This document shows, piece after piece, positions 1-5,098 of a stretch of 8,493 nucleotides of DNA. Within the stretch, counting starts at the first letter, position 1. Every line of letters starts with the position of its first letter. Below the pieces are notes generated by a model. The model was not told the origin of the DNA and did no database searches. It saw only the letters and a list, made by a program, of their open reading frames with translations. This stretch comes from DASXZH01 sp036502005 (GTDB lineage: Bacteria; Armatimonadota; Fimbriimonadia; Fimbriimonadales; Fimbriimonadaceae), in contig DASXZH010000048.1 in the NCBI GenBank assembly GCA_036502005.1, positions 1-8,493 on the forward strand, read 5' to 3'. The position numbers and the translations under genes are program-made.

Positions 1-101
1 TTGATATCTACCTCCACATATACAATCAGGAAAGACTTCACTCTTCATTAGGATACAAATCCCCTGACCAGTTCTACCGAGAGGCTCTAAATGTCTCTTA
101 A
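1..101 (+). CDS. IS3-family transposase OrfB, C-terminal end (partial)
   Basis: Codons read from position 3 give 32 residues ending at a TAA at 99-101; the 5' part is cut by the window edge. The peptide contains YNQERLHSSLGYKSPDQF, which matches the well-known C-terminus of IS3-family DDE integrase-core transposases (Y-N-x-x-R-x-H-x-x-L-G-Y-x-S-P-x-x-F). In intact elements this is the end of the rve domain in OrfB, which is usually made as an OrfAB fusion by programmed frameshifting and catalyses excision and insertion of the element. The catalytic DDE residues lie upstream and are not visible, so whether this copy is active cannot be judged. It converges with the FKBP gene at 230-943. Confidence 0.85.
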   Translation, partial: DIYLHIYNQERLHSSLGYKSPDQFYREALNVS

Positions 102-136
102 CAACTTATCAATAGGTGTCTACAAAAAAGGGCTCA
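1..136 (+). mobile_element. Right end of an IS3-family insertion sequence (partial)
   Basis: The first 101 bases encode the C-terminus of an IS3-type transposase. The 35 bases after its stop look like the element's right terminal repeat: read inward from about position 136 on the minus strand it begins TGAGCCC, then a T run, then GTAGACACC. IS3-family ends typically start with TG and carry a GT(A/C)GACAC-like block a little further in. The left end and most of the transposase lie outside the window, so the exact boundary and any target-site duplication cannot be checked; the end at 136 (...GGGCTCA) is an estimate. Directly beyond the boundary lies a copy of the dispersed GAGTCCGCGA repeat, so the element inserted into or beside intergenic repeat DNA downstream of the FKBP gene. 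Confidence 0.72.
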
Positions 137-142
137 CTCCAC

Positions 143-165
143 GAGTCCGCGAGCGAACCGGGAGG
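143..165 (+). repeat. Dispersed GAGTCCGCGA repeat, copy 1
   Basis: GAGTCCGCGAGCGAACCGGG followed by AGG. The first 13 bases recur exactly at 7983-7995, and the GAGTCCGCGA core plus an ACCGGG(GG)AGG tail recurs at 3913-3933. It lies between the IS3 end and the FKBP stop codon. No function is visible. Confidence 0.55.
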
Positions 166-229
166 GAGGGGAAAACTGTTATGCCGCGAAGCACCTAAAG
201 CACTCTAAGGCTCTTCCGTCAACCTTGGC

Positions 230-943
230 TTACTCAACGCTGATGCCTTCCAAAACGAACACCAACGTGCTCTTCCCCGGAATCTGTGGCGGACGGCCCT
301 CGGCGCCGTAAGCTAACTGATAAGGAATCACAACCTTTCGTTTCATTCCCGCTTTCATGCCGATTAGCGCCTGTTCAAAACCAGGAACTACCCCGTGTGA
401 CCCGATAACGACCGCCAGCGGGAACGGCTTGCCGTTCTCTTTGTGGTCATACGAGCTGTCAAATTTAAACCCGTTTAGGAACGTGCCGGTGTAGTAAACG
501 GTCACTTTGCTGCCATTTTTGGCGGCTTTCCCTTTTCCCGGCTTCAGGTCCGTAATCTGGTCCTTCGGTTTCTCATTCGGCTTATCGATTCGAAGCAGCT
601 TTACGTCAAAAACCAAAGTTGCGTTAGGGGGAATGTCGGACCCAGCGCCTTGTGCTCCGTAAGCGAGATCAGAAGGGATAGTCAGCTTCCGCTCGCCACC
701 CACCTTCATTCCAACTAGGCCCTTATCCCAGCCCTTGATAACTTCGCCGCCCCCCAATGTAAATACAAAAGGAGCCTTGTCCATATTTTGGTCGAAAACC
801 TTTCCGCTGCTAAGGGTGCCTTTGTAAAGCATCGTCAGGTCATCACCTTTAGCCGCCGCCGGCCCGGAGCCCACGTGGACGTCCTTTACGACAAGCTGGC
901 CCGAAGGAATAAGTGTAAGTGCAAGAAGTAAAGAGTTGAACAT
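230..943 (-). CDS. Exported FKBP-type peptidyl-prolyl cis-trans isomerase with two FKBP domains
   Basis: This 237-aa protein should speed cis-trans isomerisation of X-Pro bonds during folding of exported proteins. Residues 1-15 form a short hydrophobic signal-like segment without the usual basic N-terminus. Domain 1 (about 17-120) has Y40, F50-D51, V68-I69 and W72 in GEVIKGWDKGL, Y95 in DLAYG and F112, the pocket residues of the FKBP family. Domain 2 (about 128-236) keeps Y150/151, F161-D162, V185-V186, Y212 and F229 but has F189 where the pocket tryptophan normally sits, a change that often lowers activity or alters substrate choice. An in-frame TAG six codons upstream makes the ATG at 943 the best start; no good Shine-Dalgarno precedes it. 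It follows a decayed FKBP copy (981-1202) by 37 bp and metH beyond that, so it may be the last gene of that transcript. No clear terminator follows. Confidence 0.93.
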   Translation of the reverse strand: MFNSLLLALTLIPSGQLVVKDVHVGSGPAAAKGDDLTMLYKGTLSSGKVFDQNMDKAPFVFTLGGGEVIKGWDKGLVGMKVGGERKLTIPSDLAYGAQGAGSDIPPNATLVFDVKLLRIDKPNEKPKDQITDLKPGKGKAAKNGSKVTVYYTGTFLNGFKFDSSYDHKENGKPFPLAVVIGSHGVVPGFEQALIGMKAGMKRKVVIPYQLAYGAEGRPPQIPGKSTLVFVLEGISVE

Positions 944-980
944 AGAGTTTTCTGGGGTCTATTTTACGCGAAATCAGCAG

Positions 981-1202
981 CTATTCGATTTTTCGAACCT
1001 CAAGTGTGAAGACTACTGTGCTGCCACGGTCTGGGGTACGGGGCGCCTCGGAAGGCCGTTGAAGATAAGGTTTTATGCCGTTGTAAAGTGGCACTCCGCG
1101 CTATCACCCTTAGCAATTACAGCCCCCGAACCAACCTTGAGATCCTGAATGGACCAGTTTCCCATTAGCGGTGGCTATTCCGAGAAAAAGGGCAGCAAGC
1201 AT
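981..1202 (-). pseudogene. Decayed single-domain exported FKBP (frameshifted, internally deleted)
   Basis: Fragments of an FKBP gene lie in order on the minus strand. From the ATG at 1202, frame 1 gives a signal peptide and mature start, MLAALFLGIATANGKLV. One extra base at about 1151 shifts the frame; from 1150 frame 2 reads IQDLKVGSGAVIAKGDS and on to CHFTT before a stop. The 3' part returns to frame 1 and reads GSTVVFTLEVRKIE with a TAG at 981-983, the classic FKBP C-terminus. The joined N-terminal part matches the neighbour's QLVVKDVHVGSGPAAAKGD. Only 74 codons remain where about 125 would be expected; the middle with the FD and V-I-x-G-W pocket segments is missing. The ATG lies 4 bp after the metH stop, so the intact gene was probably co-transcribed with metH and was a tandem paralogue of the FKBP downstream. 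Confidence 0.8.
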
Positions 1203-1206
1203 CACC

Positions 1207-3168
1207 TTATCTTACGGAGACCTCAGCCGAGTACCGCCTTCGATCGAAGATGATGTCCTCCGCAAGAGTCCAAATTTCCTTGTCGATCTGGTTCTCCGGC
1301 TTGATCTTCGAGAAATGCACGATCGCCGAAGTGAGCCCCGATTCCAAGGCGTAATGCAGGAACGTAGAGTTCAGCACCACCCGTGATACAGGTTTCAATC
1401 CAAAGCTGATGTTGCTCACGCCAAGGGTGGTGTTCACGTTCGGATGCAGCTTTTTAATCTCCCGAATCGCCTCAATAGTGGCAATCCCTGCCTTGCGAAA
1501 CTCCTCGTCGCCCGAGCCTAAAGTGAACGTAAGGCAGTCCAAAAACACATCGTGATCCGGCAAGCCATAGCTACGTGTGGAAGCGAGCAACCGCTCAGCG
1601 ATCTCTACCTTGTCCTCAACCGACTTCGCCATACCCCGTTCATCTATTGTTAGCGCGACAACCCCCGCGCCATACTTCTGACACAAGCCAAGAACCTTAT
1701 CGACTCTGCCTCCGCCATCCTCAAAGTTGATCGAGTTAACGATAGGTTTTCCCGCCAAACATTGCAAAGAACCTTCGATTACTGGCCATTCCGTAGAGTC
1801 GATCATGATTGGAACGGTAATGTGCCGATTGTAGTAGCCAAGCAAAATCTGCATGTCCCTCAGCTCGTTCCGGCCGACATAAGCAGTGCAAACATCCAAC
1901 ACGTGCGAGCCTTCGCCTTCCAACTCCCGGGCTAGCTCCGTCAGGCCCTCCCAGTTCTCAACGGCAAGCATGTCTCTAAAAGCCTTGCTGCCATTGGCGT
2001 TGGTTTTTTCGCCAACAATAAGGAAGCTGCTGTCCTGTTTGTAAGGCTGGAACTGATAGAGGCTGCTGCAACCTATGAGCTTTAAAGCTTCTGCCTGGTC
2101 ATCAGTCTTCAGGTCAAAATCGAACCCCGGGAAGAGGTGCCGCACGGTTTGCCAGTGGGCCGATTCGCCATGAGCACGTCCCCCAACCATCTCCGCTACC
2201 GCTTTAATGTGAGCGGGTGTGGTTCCACAGCAACCGCCGCACATGGCCACTCCAAAATCTTTCACAAAATGGTCATGGTGCTTTGCCAGTTCATCGGGCG
2301 TGAGTTTATAAACGGCCTTTCCGCCCTCCATCATCGGCAAGCCCGCGTTTGGTTGCACCGAAAGCGGACGCGTGGAATTTTGGCCCAGAAACCTAACATG
2401 AGGCGCCATTTCAACGGGGCCCGTCGCGCAGTTAAGCCCAACCGCAACCACATCCGGAAATGCTTCCAGCATGTTCAGGGCAGCTCCAATCTCGCTTCCC
2501 AAAAGCATGGTGCCCGTCTGCTCCATCGTCACCTGAACAAAAATCGGCACTCGTCGCTCGGTTTCCGCCATGGCGCGCTTCGCGCCGACGATAGACGCCT
2601 TCACCATCAGGAGGTCTTGCAAGGTTTCCAAAAGTAGCGCATCCACGCCGCCGTCCAGCAGGCCCTTAAACGATTCGCAGTAGGTCCCCTCAATCTCGTT
2701 CCAGCTTGTTTGGTTGAGTGAGATCAGTTTCGTCCCCGGCCCGATCGCGCCAACCGCAAACCTGGGCTTTTCTGGCGTGGAAACTTTGGCCGTCGCTCTT
2801 TTGGCGATCTGCGCTGCCGCAAGACTCGTTTCGTAAACCAGTTCCGAAATCGCATATTCGGCAAGAACGATGGATGTCGAACCGAAAGTGTTCGTTTCCA
2901 CCATATCCGCGCCTGCCATCAAGTAGTTGGTGTGGATCTGCTCGATCACCTCTGGCCGCGTGAAGTTCAAAATCTCGTTGCAGCCATCCAAGTGCCGCAC
3001 TTGCAGCTTTTCAGCCGCCTCATTTACCGCTGCGGGGTAAGAAGGCGAAGGGTTCAGCGTGAAATCTTCGTTGGTGAGGGAAGCCCCTTGGATCTGGGTG
3101 CCCATAGCCCCATCCCAGACCAGCACTCGGTCCCGAAGATTATCCAGCAACACACTATCCCATTTCAT
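1207..3168 (-). CDS. metH: Cobalamin-dependent methionine synthase, homocysteine- and folate-binding modules only
   Basis: Methionine synthase moves a methyl group from 5-methyltetrahydrofolate via cobalamin to homocysteine. This 653-aa protein holds the first two of the four MetH modules. Residues 1-330 are the homocysteine S-methyltransferase barrel, with WDGAMGTQIQ near the start and zinc ligands C247 (GLNCATGP), C313 and C314 (CGGCCGT). Residues 380-640 are the pterin-binding barrel: GEKTNANGSKAF at 387, MIDST at 455, VNSINFEDG at 477 and GVSNISFG at 583. The protein stops 13 residues after IIFDRR, where full MetH (about 1,200 aa) continues into the cobalamin-binding and AdoMet reactivation domains. 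Neither is found in any frame downstream, which instead holds an FKBP pseudogene. Split MetH forms exist, so cobalamin and reactivation subunits may be encoded elsewhere; loss of function is the alternative. The ATG at 3168 lacks a clear Shine-Dalgarno. Confidence 0.9.
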   Translation of the reverse strand: MKWDSVLLDNLRDRVLVWDGAMGTQIQGASLTNEDFTLNPSPSYPAAVNEAAEKLQVRHLDGCNEILNFTRPEVIEQIHTNYLMAGADMVETNTFGSTSIVLAEYAISELVYETSLAAAQIAKRATAKVSTPEKPRFAVGAIGPGTKLISLNQTSWNEIEGTYCESFKGLLDGGVDALLLETLQDLLMVKASIVGAKRAMAETERRVPIFVQVTMEQTGTMLLGSEIGAALNMLEAFPDVVAVGLNCATGPVEMAPHVRFLGQNSTRPLSVQPNAGLPMMEGGKAVYKLTPDELAKHHDHFVKDFGVAMCGGCCGTTPAHIKAVAEMVGGRAHGESAHWQTVRHLFPGFDFDLKTDDQAEALKLIGCSSLYQFQPYKQDSSFLIVGEKTNANGSKAFRDMLAVENWEGLTELARELEGEGSHVLDVCTAYVGRNELRDMQILLGYYNRHITVPIMIDSTEWPVIEGSLQCLAGKPIVNSINFEDGGGRVDKVLGLCQKYGAGVVALTIDERGMAKSVEDKVEIAERLLASTRSYGLPDHDVFLDCLTFTLGSGDEEFRKAGIATIEAIREIKKLHPNVNTTLGVSNISFGLKPVSRVVLNSTFLHYALESGLTSAIVHFSKIKPENQIDKEIWTLAEDIIFDRRRYSAEVSVR

Positions 3169-3268
3169 TCAACCATTTTACTCGTTCAGGTTGAAACGGG
3201 GTCGAAATTAGGGTTTGTCGTGAAAACTTGTTACCGCTTTTCAGTGCTCTTCCCAGGCAAATTGAACA

Positions 3269-3285
3269 GTCTCTAGACAAGAGAC
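3269..3285 (+). promoter_or_regulatory. Small inverted repeat in the leader of the ferritin-like gene
   Basis: GTCTC and GAGAC flank a 7-base loop just upstream of the ribosome-binding site (AAAAGGGG, 3287-3294) of the DUF892 gene. It lies in the 131-bp divergent spacer shared with metH and could be an operator half-site pair or a leader hairpin. Five base pairs are weak evidence. I see no convincing -35/-10 pair on either strand here. Confidence 0.2.
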
Positions 3286-3299
3286 GAAAAGGGGAAAAA

Positions 3300-3815
3300 A
3301 TGTCAAATCTTAATTCATTGCAGGACCTATTCATCGACGAAATTCAAGATCTGTACAGCGCTGAGAAACAGCTTGTCGCTGCTTTGCCAAAGATGGCCCA
3401 GGCTGCTACGAATCAAGAGCTGAAAAGCGGAATTCTTGAGCATCTGGAGCAAACGAAACGGCACGTAACACGTTTGGATCAAGTCTTTGAGAGTATCGGC
3501 TTAAGGGCTCAGCCGAAGACTTGCAAGGCGATGCAAGGGCTCATTGAGGAAGGAAACGAAATGATCCAGAATCAGGGCAACGCCGCCGTAATCGATACCG
3601 GCATTATCGCATGCGCGCAACGCATCGAGCACTACGAGATCGCGGGATATGGCTGCGTGCGCACCTACGCAAAACTGCTTGAGTACAAGGACGCCGAGAA
3701 ACTCCTTGACGAGACTCTTGATGAAGAAGCCAAGGCCGATGAAACTCTTGGCAAAGTCGCCAAGACGGTCAACAAAGAAGCTCTGGAAATCTCGCCTGCA
3801 ACTGCTGGTCGATAG
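3300..3815 (+). CDS. DUF892/YciF-type ferritin-like protein
   Basis: The 171-aa product matches the DUF892 (YciE/YciF) family throughout: LFIDEIQDLYSAEKQL at 10-25, EHLEQTKRHVTRLDQVFE at 47-64, KAMQGLIEEG at 76-85, AQRIEHYEIAGYG at 106-118 and LDETLDEEAKAD at 136-147. These proteins are four-helix ferritin-like bundles; the acidic and histidine residues in these helices (for example E47, H54, E110, H111, E113, E142, E143) are candidate di-metal ligands. Members are commonly linked to stress and stationary phase, but their reaction is not established. The start is ATG 3300 with AAAAGGGG five bases upstream; an in-frame upstream start at 3228 would add 24 unrelated residues. The gene is divergent from metH, has no signal peptide, and looks monocistronic. 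Confidence 0.92.
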   Translation: MSNLNSLQDLFIDEIQDLYSAEKQLVAALPKMAQAATNQELKSGILEHLEQTKRHVTRLDQVFESIGLRAQPKTCKAMQGLIEEGNEMIQNQGNAAVIDTGIIACAQRIEHYEIAGYGCVRTYAKLLEYKDAEKLLDETLDEEAKADETLGKVAKTVNKEALEISPATAGR

Positions 3816-3887
3816 CCATTGCCGTTCGAAGAAAGGGTGACGGGCATAGGCGTTAAATAAACAGCCCGCTTCGCCGTAAAGCCCTTC

Positions 3888-3933
3888 GCCCCTCTCGGGC
3901 GGAGGGGCCGGTGAGTCCGCGAACCGGGGGAGG
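3888..3933 (+). repeat. GC-rich double hairpin carrying GAGTCCGCGA repeat copy 2
   Basis: GCCCCTC (3888-3894) pairs with GAGGGGC (3902-3908) around a 7-base loop. Directly after it CCGGT (3908-3912) pairs with ACCGG (3923-3927), and the loop of this second hairpin is GAGTCCGCGA. The core and the following GGAGG tail match copy 1 at 143-165. There is no T run, so a rho-independent terminator is unlikely; it looks like a REP-like intergenic element. Confidence 0.5.
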
Positions 3934-3987
3934 TCCCGAGGGAACAACCTTGGAAATCCGGGTCAGGCCCTTATTTTAACACTTACT

Positions 3988-4003
3988 GGGGGCTTGTGCC
4001 CCC
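3988..4003 (+). terminator. Possible terminator hairpin downstream of the ferritin-like gene
   Basis: GGGGGC and GCCCCC form a perfect 6-bp stem with a TTGT loop, 173 bp after the DUF892 stop codon. The following bases are only moderately T-rich (TTCC, then TTCATT), so it is a weak candidate. Confidence 0.35.
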
Positions 4004-4022
4004 TTCCAACTTCATTCGCAGC

Positions 4023-4064
4023 ACTCCGAATTCAATACTCCGTACTCGTTTCCGCTCAACTTTT
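4023..4064 (+). repeat. Heptad (7-bp period) array 1, degenerate
   Basis: Six consecutive 7-mers are recognisable, with ACTCCGA at 4023 and ACTCCGT at 4037 as the clearest pair, followed by ACTCGTT and TCCGCTC. The same 7-bp rhythm and ACTC-type units occur in the arrays at 4988-5098, 7536-7605 and 8261-8364. This is the most eroded of the four. Confidence 0.45.
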
Positions 4065-4144
4065 AGGACGCCACCCCATAGATTAACCAATCCTATTAAT
4101 ATCAACAGGTATTAACCGGCTCACCAAAGCCAACAGATTGTAGT

Positions 4145-4531
4145 ATGAAGCCGCCGTTTTCCGGTTCTTCCAACGCGTTTGAGTGGCGCAAGAGCCAGCA
4201 GGGTCTTTACGAGACCCCCAAGCCGGAAACAACTTTTCTACCTCTGGATGACTTTCTACAGGTTCAAATGCTCTCGCGGGCAAGCATTCGCAACACAGTT
4301 CGGTCCTTCCTTGAAGATCATTTCGGAAGGCGAAGCGGCATTGCTTTCATCGCGGCCCGAGGCAAGCTGATCGCAGATTTCATAGATCTCGCCGAGAAAA
4401 GATTCACCTTTGGCGAAGTCGTGAAAGCAATCCAATCGGCAATCCAAAAGACGACTTCGGGATATATTCGGCAGGTGGACGCCCGAGAATTAGCCCGCGT
4501 CCTCTGTATCCCCGCCCTCGATCCTCGCTGA
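4145..4531 (+). CDS. Hypothetical protein, 128 aa
   Basis: I do not recognise this protein. It is soluble, basic and probably mostly helical in its C-terminal two thirds (LSRASIRNTVRSFLEDHFG, then a helix-like stretch through AEKRFTFGEVVKAIQSAIQK), with no signal peptide, membrane segment or cysteine motif. The first 30 residues look less ordered. There is no Shine-Dalgarno before the ATG at 4145; an internal ATG at 4268 preceded by an AGG six bases upstream would give an 87-aa protein beginning at the predicted helices and is a fair alternative. The 3' end overlaps the end of the opposite-strand gene at 4490-4900 by 42 bp. That both frames run through the overlap is acceptable for convergent genes, but this is the weaker of the two. 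Confidence 0.5.
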   Translation: MKPPFSGSSNAFEWRKSQQGLYETPKPETTFLPLDDFLQVQMLSRASIRNTVRSFLEDHFGRRSGIAFIAARGKLIADFIDLAEKRFTFGEVVKAIQSAIQKTTSGYIRQVDARELARVLCIPALDPR

Positions 4532-4900
4532 TTTACGGCGATCGGTCAGGTAGATATCGGCTGCCAACATGTCTTTGATCATGCTGTCGGGTGCCGTCAG
4601 CCGCTCCATCCTTTGCAATTCAGGCAGTTTTCGAAGGCAGGTTTCAACCGCTTGAAGTCGGGGCTCGTATTCTATGTCGCCATCATCTACTGCGAAAAGG
4701 GTGAACAGCAAACCTGTGCTCCAGGCAGTCGTCTCGGAGCGATGAAGATTCAAAAATGGCTGCACTGCGTTATCGCGTGAGGCTTCCGTTAAGAAATACA
4801 CGCCCGAATAAACCTGTTCGGTTTGGCTGTGGATGTACTCACAAATCTCTTGTGCTTTGGAGTTCGCGTACTCGGCTAGCTCCGATTCGATATCGGTCAT
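4490..4900 (-). CDS. Hypothetical acidic protein, 136 aa
   Basis: I do not recognise this protein. It starts MTDIESELAEYANSK and is acidic and probably helical, with a helix-rich N-terminus (AEYANSKAQEICEYIHSQTEQ), a hydrophobic middle (STGLLFTLFAVDDG) and a charged tail. There is no signal peptide and the hydrophobic run is too short for a clear membrane segment. The ATG at 4900 is chosen because GGGAG lies seven bases upstream on the coding strand, one of the best ribosome-binding sites in the window. A longer reading from a TTG at 4990 would add 30 residues encoded partly by repeat-adjacent sequence and is unlikely. The tail-to-tail overlap with the plus-strand gene at 4145-4531 is 42 bp. 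Confidence 0.72.
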   Translation of the reverse strand: MTDIESELAEYANSKAQEICEYIHSQTEQVYSGVYFLTEASRDNAVQPFLNLHRSETTAWSTGLLFTLFAVDDGDIEYEPRLQAVETCLRKLPELQRMERLTAPDSMIKDMLAADIYLTDRRKSARIEGGDTEDAG

Positions 4901-4987
4901 GACATTCTCCCTTGCGCGTTTGACGACGTTAGGTGGTAGAGGTTCCTTTTGTTTACTGTTGGTTACATTACGGCCCCCCTCCCCAAC

Positions 4988-5098
4988 CAAAAATCAAAAA
5001 TCAAAAATCAAAAATCAAAAATGGAAATCCCCAGGACTCAAAACTCAAGACTTAGCACTCGCCCGATTACCGTTCCCCGTTCTTAAGTTCTAAGTTCT
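4988..5098 (+). repeat. Heptad (7-bp period) array 2
   Basis: Five perfect copies of CAAAAAT occupy 4988-5022. After a 13-bp break, nine 7-mers run without interruption from 5036 to 5098, drifting from ACTCAAA and ACTCAAG through CGTTCCC and CGTTCTT to two copies of AAGTTCT at 5085-5098. Neighbouring units resemble each other more than distant ones. The last unit overlaps the first two bases of the stop codon (5097-5099, minus strand) of the TlpA-like gene. A C-rich stretch precedes the CAAAAAT block, as it also does in array 4. Confidence 0.85.

Larger units (their letters stand above)
3816..4144. other. Non-coding spacer with hairpins and repeats
   Basis: No convincing gene is present in these 329 bases. 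They contain, in order, a GC-rich stem (3888-3908), a copy of the GAGTCCGCGA repeat inside a CCGGT/ACCGG hairpin (3908-3927), a GGGGGC/GCCCCC hairpin (3988-4003), a 7-bp-period array (4023-4064), and an AT-rich stretch with an imperfect 18-bp palindrome (4092-4109) that may be promoter DNA for the gene at 4145. Confidence 0.6.

Noticed and set aside
936..1148. A 70-codon plus-strand open frame between metH and FKBP
   Set aside because: The bases are explained by the FKBP pseudogene on the other strand.
2137..2637. A 166-codon plus-strand open frame inside metH
   Set aside because: It is antisense to conserved MetH motifs, rich in His and Arg, and has no start signal.
3169..3299. A SAM, SAH or cobalamin riboswitch upstream of metH
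   Set aside because: The spacer to the divergent gene is only 131 bp and I find neither a B12-box nor the conserved cores and stems of SAM or SAH riboswitches.
3501..3947. A 148-codon minus-strand open frame opposite the ferritin-like gene
   Set aside because: The opposing DUF892 protein is certain, and this frame begins in repeat DNA and has no family match I can see.
4988..5098. A CRISPR array
   Set aside because: The period is 7 bp with no spacers and drifting units, and no cas genes are present.
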